From Antitrichia curtipendula (taxonomy: Eukaryota; Streptophyta; Bryopsida; Hypnales; Leucodontaceae), in NCBI GenBank assembly GCA_951230915.1, contig OX579635.1, positions 26,660,001 to 26,724,000 of the forward strand: a DNA stretch of 64,000 nt. The letters run 5' to 3'. Positions 12,686 through 23,960 of this stretch are shown here, piece after piece (position 1 is the first letter of the stretch; each line of letters starts with the position of its first letter). The position numbers and the translations under genes are program-made. Below the pieces are notes generated by a model that saw nothing but the letters and a program-made list of their open reading frames with translations, was not told where the DNA came from and searched no databases.

Positions 12686-12979
12686 CATTAGATGTTTTGG
12701 GGGGGCTCTGGACGGCCGTTTTGGGCATGTTCTTAGTGCTGTTCCCAAGCAGTAAAAGAACGGTCTCTGTCAGAATTTATTTTATTTAAAAAAAAAAAAT
12801 CTTAAAATGAAAAAAGAAGATGAAAAAATAAAATAAATTTTTATTTTTATTTTTTTTATATGATGTGGCAGTTCCTCTGCCACGTCATACAGCTGTTGCG
12901 GCACAGTTCCAGGCAGTTCCAGAGTCTGGGAATCCTAGGGAACTTGCAATCCTATACAGGGGCTAAAAACCATGTAATG
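12686..12979. mobile_element. MITE family R, copy 1
   Basis: The ends are CATTAGATGTTTT and AACCATGTAATG, imperfect inverses. The copy at 41529-41827 matches along its length: 'GGCCGTTTT/C', 'CAGTAAAAGAA', an A-rich block, the hairpin TGATGTGGCAG-loop-CTGCCACGTCA (12861-12887), 'CAGTTCCAGAG' and 'CAGGGGCT'. Non-coding. The target duplication is not resolved. Confidence 0.65.
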
Positions 12980-13985
12980 CTACAAAATGAATATTTTAAA
13001 ACCTAAATCAAGTTTAATTAAGTAGCATTGAATTTGCAAAGTTTGATGAACTTTTACAATATATCCTCCTAAAATCTTAGAATTAGTAAAAATGTTCACT
13101 ACTTATATTACTATAATATTTGACTATTATTATACAGATTATGTTCAAATGTTGGTGAAATTGAAAGGTCTTGTGTATTTTTTTTCTTTATGAAAAGGGT
13201 ATCTTGAGCAAATTTTATAAAAATTTCATATTGAGGATGGATTAAATTTTTTTATAAATATCATGTATTTACTATAAATAATATAGAACTAGAACTAGAA
13301 AAAAAATAGAAAAAAAATAGTTAATAGATCATTAATATATAATTTTGAACATGGAATAAATAATAACTTAGCGCTACTTTATATTTGGACATAAGTCAAA
13401 GAGATAATTAAATTCTAAATATTATCAAGTCATTGGGTAGGCAATACCATTTTTATGTGTTCTACCTAAACTCTTGGCCAATGAATGTAACTTGGAAACT
13501 ATCAAAAATTTCATACTGTTAATTGAAAACAAAGCGATTCCATATGCACACGAATCTTAAAAACATGTCCAATTTTTGGATGGAATAAATTCAAGAAATC
13601 AAGGTACAAAGAGAGGCTACATTCATTTGAAAGAAAAAACGCTTCTAATCTTTTGCAATAATTATTATTATTGTAAAAAAACAAATTTTGACATGAACAC
13701 TAGAATGTGCAGTAATAATCTATAAAAAGAGTATAAATTTTAAGTCTCTAAAGTTTTTTTGAATTACAAAGGGTTGGATTGCATTTTGAAAGCCTATTTT
13801 TGTTGCACTTTCTTTATGTCTTCCTTGTTCTCTCTTTAGGTTTTCTCATGTGGAGGGTCTAAGTTCCTTCTTTGGTTTTCTCTCTTGACACACTAGGGAT
13901 TGTCTAAGAATGAAACTTCTACGAAGAATGAGAAGGTATGGAGTGAAAAGAAGAGTCAATATAAGCCCTTCACACTTAACCATAC
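12980..13985. other. AT-rich unrecognised stretch
   Basis: Low-complexity AT-rich sequence; no gene or bounded repeat seen. Confidence 0.35.
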
Positions 13986-14044
13986 ACATCCCCATATTTG
14001 TAATTTCAGATTACATACGGGATATGCAATTGATATGTGATATT

Positions 14045-14130
14045 GTTGTATCCGTTCTTATCCGTATCCATATCCATTGTCTATATCCATATCCGTATTT
14101 GTATCCATCTTTTGTATTTGTATCCCAAAT
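14045..14130. repeat. Degenerate TATCCG/TATCCA tandem repeat
   Basis: Six-base units of the form TATCCG or TATCCA recur through this stretch. The open frames of 80 and 120 codons around it (13910-14152, 14217-14579) have repeat-like or featureless translations and are not called. Confidence 0.6.
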
Positions 14131-14680
14131 TGATGGCTTGGATCAACAATGATCTAACAACTCTCATTTTTTAGGGCCAAGGGGGTGGCAAGTCTAGAGG
14201 TATCTTTTCAGAGATAGTGAAGAATGAGAATGGATCTAGCTTGTTAATCATCTTCACAATTTCTCAAGCTTCACAGTTTCTGCATCTTCACTTACGTTCA
14301 TTCTTCACCTTTAGAGGAGGAAAACAACAACTTTTGAATCTTCAAAGAATGGACCCTCCGCAATTCATGGAGAGAGTGTGCATGCCAACCCCTACTATGT
14401 GTGAACATCTAAGTTTGAGCTTTTTCATTCCAATTTCTGAATTCAAATGCCCACAAACTTTCCAAAAAAAAAGGCAGGATGCTAAACCTATCTCACGAAG
14501 TGGAATATGCAAGGTGAAAAGAAAAAGAAAAAATCATTTGCCATACATGATAAAATTTGAAAATTTTGAATTCATGTAGGCTCCAAATTAGATGGGAGAG
14601 GTAAAGTAGTTTGCTCTAAGAGAGATCATGACACAAAGGTACATCTTTTTTTTCTTCAATGCACTAGCCATGAATATTTC

Positions 14681-14893
14681 AGGAGGTGGTCGCTTATAGT
14701 GACCATTACATTTCAACTTCAAAAATTCGTAACAAATTCCTCAAAGGTCCAAAAAATATGAAACAACTTGGATTAGATGCCAATCCATTTTTTCTTATGA
14801 AAAATTATTGAAAATTATTTCAAAGAATTTAGCTTCCTTGAAAAGGCAATTAGCTCTTAGAAATGGTCACTTTAAAAGCAATCTAGATACCTT
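14681..14893. mobile_element. Short TIR element, family Q, copy
   Basis: Left end AGGAGGTGGTCGCTTATAGTGACC; right end, inverted, AGGTATCT...AAAGTGACC. The interior ('AAACAACTTGGATTAGATGCC') matches 34250-34290. The right side is followed by TA. Non-coding. Confidence 0.5.
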
Positions 14894-15027
14894 AAAGATC
14901 ATATAATTAATATGGCTCAAAATCAAGGGTTTTAAGAAAAAAATTACCCTCTAAAATACAAAATTCACCTTACATGGCCTACTTCATGTAACACGTTTAG
15001 CATCTTGCAAAGAGAAGGCCGACTTCG

Positions 15028-15515
15028 TCATCCATCCATTAAGATAGTTTGTTTGTTTTGTTCATTTGTTTGCTTGATTTGGTGAGATCTCATGGTCTGT
15101 ACGTCCCCTGGTTGCATGTTTGATACCATTGGAAAGCCCTCGACAAGGAGGGGTGCACGGGCTTTGTTTTGGGGAGTTCTGGCCTACAATGTGAAAGTTA
15201 TGGAACTTCAAAGTTTTGTGAATTAAAAAATTAGTAAATTAATTTTACTTTGGCAATGATTGCGGCAACAACATAAGGCACACTAATCTATCCATTAAGT
15301 TAGTTAGTTTTTTTGTTATATTGAGATCTCCTAGACTGTGTATCCCCTGATCATGTTCTTAGTACCATCGGAAAGCTCTTTGCGAGGAGGGGTGCATGGG
15401 CTTTGTTTCGTGGCGTTCTGGCATACAGTGTAAAAGTTATTGAATTTCAAAGTTGTGATTTAAGAAATTAAAAAAATACTTTTATTTCTAATTTGAATGT
15501 GGCAACAAGACAAGG
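15028..15515. repeat. Tandem duplication, two units of about 245 bp
   Basis: Unit 1 (about 15028-15270) and unit 2 (about 15271-15515) share in order: 'ATCCATTAAG', 'GAGATCTC', 'CGTCCCCTG/TATCCCCTG', 'ACCAT(T/C)GGAAAGC', 'GGAGGGGTGCA(C/T)GGGC', 'GTTCTGGC' and 'AGTTAT(G/T)GAA'. Both units are non-coding in all frames. I do not recognise the family. Confidence 0.7.
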
Positions 15516-15699
15516 CACATTCTTCAAAATTGACCCCTATTTTTGAAGGGAAATTAAATAGGAAGGATACTCAAAATGAAGCACATGACAAGGACAAATG
15601 TAAGGTGAATTGTGAGTAGTTTGTTGCTTTATTTACAGCATTGTGGAGGTGGAAACTTTAGAAGCAAAGAATTTTAGATATACTTTTATGTTGCTTTAA

Positions 15700-15945
15700 C
15701 TTCTTCTTTAGTGTCATTCTTCACGTGCATCAAATGCATTTTGGCAACACGTAAATGCCACTTTTAGCACCCTACACCTTGCATCTTTGAAAATTTGTAA
15801 CTAATTCACAACGTGTCCAAAAATTATGGAACCACTTGCATTTTGATTCGTAGTCCTTCACCAATGTGCAAAAATTGTTGTTCATTTCCTAAAGCAGAAT
15901 TGGTTGTGCCACAGAGCTTATTCGTGCAATTTTAGGTGTAGTTAC
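15700..15945. repeat. Family Q related remnant
   Basis: 'CTTTGAAAATTTGTAACTAATTC', 'GTCCAAAAATTATGGAACCACTTG' and the end 'TTTTAGGTGTAGTTACCT' follow the same order as in the family Q copies at 14681 and 34170 (the quoted strings are cut where needed). Left boundary unclear. Confidence 0.4.
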
Positions 15946-16930
15946 CTCGTTGCTCCACTCTTGTCATCCAACTCCGGGGTGGGGTGGCAGACAGCTCTGT
16001 CCCAGCAAGGGTCTTGTGAGGGGCTGCCCAAGTGATGAATCAAGGCACCAGTCTGCCCCGAGTGGCACGCTGGCTGAAGACGGATTGCTCGGCTGTCCGG
16101 ACTCCAGTAACTTTATTTGTAAGTTAAAAGTTCCATCTGAACTAACTTCAGGGGCGTTACCATTTTCTGTCATTAATGATATGACACGTGGCATTGTCAT
16201 CCTGACGCAAAGGACACGTCATTGTGCCGCAAAACGACCCTCCCGCTAGAGGACGGACAATTTCCTCGTGGCTGGACCCGGAAGGCCTGCCTGCCTGTCT
16301 GTCTGGCATGATGTACGGTAACTTATTTGTTACCGCTTCTTAGGAGCTTCCGTCCCTCGCGTGCTGCTTTTCCCCTCCTCTCCTCTGTCGACACGTTATG
16401 TAGCCAGGGAGGCGAACTTCCGTGCTGTGGGAATCGGAAATGGAGTTTCATGTTGGGAGAGTTGGCATGATTTAGGGCACTTTACATTATGGCCAAAGGT
16501 CGAGAGGGGGTCGGCCTCTCGACCCTTCACACTAGAAGGCACAAGTCCAAAAGCCATTACCCTCCAACTATCTATATGACAACGGACTCTCAAAGAAAGT
16601 TTGGATCAATTAAAAATGGAGACCCAAACTATGGTCAAGAGGCCATCAATTTATGACAAGATCTCAATTGTTAAATTGGTAGGTGGAAGTTCATTGCTAA
16701 GAGTCTGGACTTTGGGCTTGGCCTTTGGAAACTTCACACTTTGACCATCCAAGTTGAGAAGCCCTAGGAGTTCATTGCCAAGGGTTGGGACTTTGGACTT
16801 GGCATGTGGAGGCTTTAAACTATGGCCAACCAAAGGCTTCAATTCCTATATTTTATTGCCTATTTATTGCTCATTTCTTTGGACTCTCAACAAAGTTTGG
16901 TCATTCAATCCCATGGCCTCTCAACTAGGT
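15946..16930. other. GC-richer island with G-box motif and imperfect repeats
   Basis: Composition is clearly richer in G+C than the flanks. ACACGTGGC at 16184-16192 is a typical plant ABRE/G-box. A 99-codon frame on the plus strand (15950-16249) and a 78-codon frame on the minus strand overlap each other and neither shows a domain. From 16497 to 16523 an inverted repeat GGTCGAGAGG-loop-CCTCTCGACC occurs. Two imperfect direct repeats of about 79 bp (16691 and 16770; 'AGTTCATTGC(T/C)AAG') follow. It could be an old promoter or gene flank; function not assigned. Confidence 0.4.
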
Positions 16931-16956
16931 TGGCCATAGCATGAAGTGGCTCCTAA

Positions 16957-18786
16957 CCCCTCGATCTATGAGGCTCCAAATTTTTGTGTCAACAATACTT
17001 TGAAGTTAAATAAAACCTAACCAAGTTGCTATTTTTAGTAGTTTATATTTTTGAAAAATTATGTTTGAAGTCTAGTTTTAGCATCAAAAAATCCAATTTT
17101 GAAAATGATTGATTATGATTTTTCTATTCAAGATTTTGTGCAAGGGTGTCCATTGCAATCTTGACTTTGGGTAGCCGTAGTATTGAGGGGTATTAGAAAT
17201 GAGCCTCAAATACACTAGGTGTTGAAGGAAAAATCACATTAAAAATTCATTTAAAAAAATTGTAGACTAGATTTTGAGAAGCCATAAACTGATTGAGGTT
17301 ATGCATTTTAGACCCTTTATCCTCATTTTTTTGGGTGACCAACTTTTTAAATTTGATATGTGAAAAGAGGATGGAAAGACTTCAAATCACTTTTGCAGTT
17401 TTAACCCCTAAAGTCCCAAGGCCTTTTTTCCATCAAAAAACATTCGAAATTGTCATTTCTGTAACAAAGAATAAAAAAAATTTAAAATGTTTTTTTTTGC
17501 ATATTTAACTGTAGGATCTTAACCTAGACTAGTATACAAATATGTAGAAGAAATTTCAAAAACTTTGGCCATGCAGATTGGAAGATATTTGCATTTAAAG
17601 TGAAGGAAACTGGGTTTTTTGCACGTTGCTCAACTACATTTTTTGGCTTTGAACCTTCTTAACTTCAAATTTTTGCTCTAGTGATTTTGAATTTCTAATT
17701 CTATATGATGAAAATTTGAGTTGAGAGTCTAGGAAAAAAATTCTAAAAAAACAGAATTACTAATCACTCATCAAAAAATGTTAAGTAAAAGTAGGTTCAA
17801 GATTAAAGGTAAATCTAAATTGTTAATAGCTCTGAGATGGAATTGAAACACACAAATCTAAACAATGAGATTGTTTTAGCAAGAAATCTTAACCTTGTAG
17901 ATTTTTTTTTTTTAAATGTGAAAATTGACTTCAAAAATGATTCCTACAAGTTATTTATTCTAGAAGATGCTCTAATTGCCCAAAAAATAAGATTGTCCAT
18001 AACTTTTGCATAACAAATCCAAATATGCCATATTTAACTACTTTTGGACTTTTAAGGGAATTCTGGACTTTGTCGATCGTGAGATCTCACGATGTCATAG
18101 ATATCTAAAATCTAAACCTGTTGTACATTTTTCAAACCACTTAGTCCAAAATCTATATCACGTCTAGATTCATAAAATCTATAGAAGTCAAAATCTACAA
18201 TTGTCTTAGATGTCCCTTTACCAATTTTAGACTTTGCAAAGTCCAAAAGTAGTTAAATATGGCATAAATGGAATAATTTAAAGCTTTCCATCTAGATAAA
18301 AATACAATCTATACAAAACAAAAAAAATTCAATTTTTATTTCAGTTTTATTTCAGTTTTTTTTTTGCTTGCCAAACTAAAAAAAGGGCTTTCTGTACCAT
18401 AACTTTTGCTCCTGGGCATTGCTTTAAACTAAAAATTATATTTTTGGAAAGCTGGTGTGTTTTTCTATCTTTACCAAAAAAAATTCAGAAAATATTGACA
18501 AATATTGAGACTATAGGAGCCTGCCCAAAATTTATTTTGTCCTCCGAGGGGACAATGGGAGTATGGGACTTTAGGGATTAACACCCTTATGCTCATACAT
18601 TATAATCTTTCAATCTACAAGTGATATTGTTGTGTTTCCTTTTCCTATGTGATCTCTAACATGTCTAGTTTGAATTTGTATGGTTACAATTCCCAAAATA
18701 TTGATAATACTTATTAAAATGTTGTCTTTTTATTCAGTTTAAAGCAAATTGTTAGAAGCTCAAAAACGGCCTTGGGCATTTAGAAG
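16957..18786 (-). mobile_element. TTAA-family element, subtype D, split by a nested copy
   Basis: Left edge CCCCTCGATC after CTAA, right edge near CATTTAGAAG before TTTA. It matches 46891-47533 in the same orientation and 50440-51120 in the opposite one. At 17401-18581 it is interrupted by the subtype B element 17405-18577. The internal box is read on the minus strand near 18605-18622, about 165 bp from the right end, so the element is oriented leftward. The two edges are decayed, the internal alignment is good. Non-coding; a 71-codon frame at 17293 is within it. Confidence 0.65.
17405..18577 (+). mobile_element. TTAA-family element, subtype B, nested copy
   Basis: The 1173-bp element has ends CCCCTAAAGTCCCA and TGGGACTTTAGGGA (14-bp inverted match with one difference) and is flanked by TTAA at 17401-17404 and 18578-18581. 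It interrupts a subtype D copy. Two other subtype D copies carry the uninterrupted site with the tetramer once: TTTA at 47326-47329, and TCAA read on the minus strand at 50645-50648. This shows that TTAA is duplicated on insertion. The internal box is at 17567, 162 bp from the left end. Non-coding. Confidence 0.85.
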
Positions 18787-19530
18787 TTTATTTACATGGA
18801 ATTGGGTACTTAACTTTGTAAAAACGGGCCTATGACCACTAATTTCAAACCTCAAATGTCATCACTCTAATTGTTGCCATTTTGCAACTAGATATGAATG
18901 AAAAATTTGAAATTTATTTTTCATAAATGAAGTCATATGTCTACAACTAGTTATAAAATTTCCAAATTTTTTAAGAAAAAAAGAAAATGAATTCATTTTA
19001 GTTATAAAATATAATAAAAAAATATAAAATTTCTACCAGATGTATATTATAGTGTAGAACATTATACCAAAGTTATTGTATCACTCTAAAATTAAAATAT
19101 CAACAAACCATGGTTATAGGCCCAAAGTTTGTATTGCTATTAAATATTGAAATTTATGAATTTTTCAAAATTTATAATTGGAGTAGAAACTACATTTAAT
19201 AAGATTCATTTCATTAGTGGGACTCAAATTCAAAAAACATAATGGCTTAAATTCATATCAAGAAAAAATCACAAGAAATGGCCAAAATACACTATAAGAG
19301 TGATTTGTGGATTGATGATCTTCTTCTTTTGAAAAGTCAATAAGATTATAATGAGGGACTTTGCAATACTATTCATTCAAAATGTACTCAAGTACCCTCC
19401 AAATAAATAAATTAGATGAAAAAACATTTTTTCCATCCTACAATGCCAAGTGAAGTCATCCATTGAACACTTAGTGTCCGTAGTAGCACTATAAGGTTAT
19501 TATTATTATTATTATTAATGTTTGATATGG
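18787..19530. repeat. Decayed dispersed repeat (subtype E), copy 2
   Basis: Aligns with 5940-6720 and 58060-58580, including 'GGTTATAGGCCCAAAGTT' at 19111-19128 and the 'GAAATGGCCAAAA' step. A (TTA)n run lies at 19498-19519. Boundaries are not visible. Confidence 0.5.
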
Positions 19531-21461
19531 AAAAGAGATTCCAATGCATTTGATCATGCATTGTTTGGATAATATATGAATAAGTTATGAATTTTCAAAG
19601 TATTGCTTCAAAGTGTATCAAAAACAACATTAGTTAAGCTCTAATAGACTTTCATGTTTTCGTTGTGTACATCTTGACAGTCATCAATATCTAAGATTTG
19701 TGATACTTTTTGGTTCAATGTATCACAATTTGAGTAGTGTTGATTAGTAGCTTCTCTTCAATGTTGGTGGAAGAGAAACTATTGTCAAGTAAATAAAAAT
19801 AAAAACTTTAATTAAATTATTATTATTTTTTAAATTGAAAGCTTAATTTCCTTTCTTCTCACTAGTTGAGGCTAAAATTCATAATGACCAACAATTCCAA
19901 TTCTAGCCTTTAAAATGTTGCACATTTTGATGCATAATTTTGGAATTTTTTGTCTAATGTATAGATGTGGCAAATTTCAACAACACAAAAGTTTTTTCTT
20001 AAGGTGCATTGCTCTAAAATCATCTCCAATTAATCCTATCACCAAGGTGGTCAATCAAGAATGATCAGTACATTTTAAGGTGTATTCTTTAAAGTCATTC
20101 ATCAGACTTTTATAGCCTTGAGTTTTTTACTAAGTTAACTCGTGAAGGAAACAAAGAGTTTAGTCTTCATTTAAAAAACATTGCAAAGATTATTTACTAA
20201 ACTCAATATTGATAAATATTTTGGAATTAATGTATGGATAAAAGTTGAAGATTTTGAATTCTTGAGTGTATTTGTATTCTTGAATAATTTGAATTCTTGA
20301 ATGATTACATCTACTATTGCTATATCAATCATTTTAATCTAATATTTGAAATTGAATCCTAAGATTCCTTCTATATTTGATTATAAACAAAGTGTTGAAA
20401 TTTTTGAGTGAAATTAGTTGGAATAAATTTGAAATGAAATGACTTCATTATAATAATGTTTTTGAAATTTTTATATTGTTTAAATCTATAAGCTTGTATT
20501 TTCAATGCTACTTTAGAACTGAAAATCTTGCTTTTTGTAGTATCACATTTCAATTCAATCAGAAGATTGTTACATCACCCATTATCCAATTTGTAGTACA
20601 AGATTGAAACAATCATGAAACTCATGATAACTATGATCTACCTATGTGCCACGCAAAAGATGTGTATACACCACTCTTGCTTGCCACCCATATTTCAAAA
20701 AAATCCAAGACCGTTGATGTGCTTTAAAAAAATTGAGTCTTCCTTCCCATGCCATCAATTTGAATTGCACAAAAAATTAGTTTTGATTGAATCTTTGCCG
20801 TCGATTTTGAATACAATACCTACATAATATAATATATGAAATTCATACAAGTAGATTGAATATCTATATGATACAGGTTATACAAATACATGCAGATATA
20901 TGGTATACTGATGTGTATATGAAGGTATTAATACACGATACAATGTCGATATCCCATATCCATTGCAATGACAACAACTTTCAAAAAAATATAAGTATGA
21001 GGGGGAGGGGTACAAAATGAATTCCAGAAGCATATTGTGATTGTGAATGTGAATTAATTAATTAGCAAATTGTGTCATTTGTTCAAACTAACAATCTAAC
21101 TAATTTAAGGTAGAAGTACCTATTTGTGATAACTTAAGCATTTAAGCTTGTGGGATATAGAAAATTGGTTGAAAAATTGGAATGAATGTATGCAAATACA
21201 AATATGAAGAAGATTTTATTTTCAAGAATGAATATCTTATGCAATATAAATGTGGATTTTTCATTTGGATCCATTACCGTCTTTGAGTTTCACCACTCAT
21301 TCATAGAGAAGCTCCTTGGCCCGGGCTTAAATGTGGTTGACATGAAAAAAATGGTCCACTATGGACCCGGCCAAGGACAAAAGGAACCCAATCACAACAC
21401 AATTCTCTTTCCAAACACTAGAAAAGCGTCCCCGTTATACTTGTTGACTCATGCTAGATCT
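19531..21461. other. AT-rich unrecognised stretch flanking the copia element
   Basis: No gene called. 20820-20965 is rich in ATATCC/GATAC-like units resembling those at 14.05 kb. A 93-codon frame (21186-21467) runs into the copia LTR and has no recognised domain. Confidence 0.35.
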
Positions 21462-21652
21462 TATTGACAAATTCATTTATCTACCTCAATTTTTCATTCA
21501 GCTTATCTAGACTCTCTCTCTCTATATACTTGCTCCACTCATGGTTAATGCATTTTTGATTCAACCGAGTTATTTAGGAGTTGTATCTATGTTTATGTCT
21601 AAGTCTTTTGTGTTTATATATAAATATTCTTCTTGATAGCATTATATAAACA
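21462..21652 (+). repeat. Copia 5' LTR
   Basis: Starts TATTGACAAATTCAT (the 3' LTR has TGTTGACAAATTCAT, so the canonical TG has probably mutated) and ends ATAAACA, directly before the primer binding site. It carries a TATA-rich segment near 21518-21526 and an extra 'TTTTGTGTTTATATATAAAT'-like block absent from the 3' LTR. Confidence 0.85.
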
Positions 21653-21664
21653 TGGTATCAGAAC
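21653..21664 (+). other. Primer binding site (initiator tRNA-Met type)
   Basis: TGGTATCAGAAC follows the LTR end with no gap. Plant copia elements normally carry TGGTATCAGAGC here; one base differs. Confidence 0.85.
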
Positions 21665-21769
21665 GTGGTTTTAGAACCTTGTGAAATCATTTGTGATCTA
21701 TTGTGTATGAACTTTTCCTTACAACAATTTGTGTAGTCAATAAGATCAATATTCTAACCACTTAGAAAG

Positions 21770-22600
21770 ATGTCAAAAGACAAGACAGTCCTAAATGAGG
21801 TGAAACTTGTAGGATCCTCAAACTTCCATCTATGGAAGTATATGATCACACACGTCACCAAGAAGGAGAAATTGTGGTCACTCTTGACCCCACCATCTAG
21901 CACATCTAGCACACCCTCAAAGAACCCAACAGATTAGAAGGAATTTGAAGAAGTTGTAGAAAAAAAAATTGAGCTCCTACTGTATATTCTAAGCATATTT
22001 ATCAAACCATCGCTTCTAGCACAGCTTATAAAGTATCAAGAATCGAAGCTCCTTTGGAACTTTCTATGCCAATCTTTCAAGGTCGATAATCACAATAGAA
22101 AGTTTGAACTAGTCAATTGTCTATCTCTTTTTTATTTCTCAGAGAGCTCCGGAGTGGAAGCATATTTTTTACAATTCCACCATAATCTAGCACAATTGTC
22201 TGCTATAGGCGTAAAGATAGATGATGCGGACCTAGTTCAAATTGTGATGAAGGTCCTATCGGACAACTACGACTATTTCCTACAAAATTATACAAGTGTA
22301 GGATGATTTTTGATTGGATCAGCTACAAACATGTTTACCACTAGTAAAGAGCCGTCGTCAATCAAATTTTGGAGGCAAGAATATTATTGATTTTGAGGTG
22401 TTAAACTTCCAAGGAACTTCACAATTTTGGCAACAATCTCGCAATCCAAGAGGACAGTTCAATCAAGGACAAGGATCTTCAGTCAATTTTCAAGGTATCT
22501 TGAGCTCCTTTGGCAATTTTTATAATCAACAAATCAAGTGCTTTATTGTGGTCACCTTGGACATACAAAAGATATGTGTCCAAAGAAATTAGTTGACATC
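21770..22600 (+). pseudogene. gag: Copia gag remnant
   Basis: The ATG at 21770 opens a frame whose first residues include KLVGSSNFHLWK, typical of the copia gag N-terminus (DUF4219/UBN2 region). The frame is broken by stops (for example at the TAG after 'ACCCAACAGA' near 21935) and shifts. Near 22539-22579 a nucleocapsid knuckle is legible as C-x2-C-GHLGH-x4-C, but one base is missing between the first and second cysteine, which puts the rest out of frame. It formed the virus-like particle of the retrotransposon when active. A remnant 92-codon frame (22314-22592) covers part of it. Confidence 0.8.
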
Positions 22601-22789
22601 CGTAAGTTAGAAGTTGACCCGACGCATCTGGACTAGTTCAAACTAATTTCCGCAAACCTCGTTTGTAATGAATCGCCTTGGGCAATTCCTAAAACTTGTA
22701 CAGTAAAGGATACTGATAATGTAGAAAATTCAGATGAACAAAACTTTGACATATTTGAGGTAGCTATATAAAGCCTTGACATTTATGAT

Positions 22790-23960
22790 ATATTTCGGTT
22801 GGTATCTTGATTCTGACGCAATACAACATTTTATTGGAGAATGAAATAGCTTTCCTAGCCTAGGTTAATATAGTAGTAATGTCAAAACTACCAATAGCTA
22901 GAGTCACGAAATTGCAGGCAAGGGATCTGTGGGTTTTGACTTTGCCTTCTAGTGAAATAAAAGATGTTAATGGTGTTTTTAAGTGCCAAGCTTGAGGAAA
23001 AACTTGTTGTCAGTCAGGTCATTAATAGACAAGGAAATATTAGCATGCTTCAATGACCAAAGATGTCTCATTTACAATAGAGGAAACATAAAATTATAGC
23101 AAAGGGAGTGTGTAACAAACACAATGGATTATATCAACTCTTAGCTTTGAATTTAGATGTGACAGTTAATTTACTTCAAAATGAAGTTGTCTTAGTATGC
23201 CTTTAGCATCACCAATTAGGCCATATCAATTATGATAGACTTCACAAACTATCCAAAGGTCTTGCAATAAGTTTATAACCAATGCTAGGCCAAGAAACAA
23301 CACAAAGATAATTTTTCAAATTGAAGCTTTACATGAGCATCAGAACCTCTTGAATTATTATATATTGATTTATGCGGGCCTTTTCCTATTACCTCTCCAT
23401 GAGACTCAAATTACTTTATGGTCATTGTTGATGATTTTAGCCATTATATATGAGTGAGATTTTCATATAAAAAATCTCAAGCTTTTGATAAGTTCAAGAC
23501 GTTCAAGAATATGATTGAATTGCAAACACAAGAAAGCACCCACAAACTTTGAAGCGACCATGGAGGCAAGTTCCTCTCTTTACAATTTACACAACTTTGG
23601 GACAATGCAAGCATTAAGAGAAATTGACCATTCCTGACACATTAGAACAAGATGTTGTTGCAAAAACAATCAATGAAAAATTGCTTGAAATAGCAAGAAA
23701 TATAACGGTGTTTGCCTCAACTCCAAGATTCTTATGGACAGAAGCAATAAATACAATCGCCTTTATCACCACCAATCCCCAACAATAGCCAATTTACAGG
23801 TAACTTCATTCCAACAATTCTTTGGCAAACTTTCTGACATTTCTTTTCTTGGAGCCTTTGGATCTAAAGTTCATATATGGGTAGAGAAAAACCAATAGTA
23901 CAAGCTGGATGCTAAAGTCAAAATAGGCTTATTTGTAGGCTATGATGAATTAATAAAAAG
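22790..23960 (+). pseudogene. pol: Copia pol remnant: protease and integrase
   Basis: The protease site appears at 22809-22820 as DSDA where active copies have DSGA, so the catalytic triplet is changed. The pre-integrase zinc-binding region shows HHQLGHINYDRLHKLSKGL at about 23205-23265. The integrase core follows: YIDLCGPFPI with the first aspartate at 23367, then SDHGGKF with the second aspartate at 23556 in the same frame, then INEKLLEIARN near 23668-23700 in the region of the third acidic residue. Several stops and frameshifts intervene. The protease would cleave the polyprotein and the integrase would insert the DNA copy; neither can be made here. Confidence 0.85.

Noticed and set aside
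21186..21467. 93-codon frame just before the copia 5' LTR
   Set aside because: It runs into the LTR, has no domain and its GC-richer half contains an inverted motif; no support for a gene.
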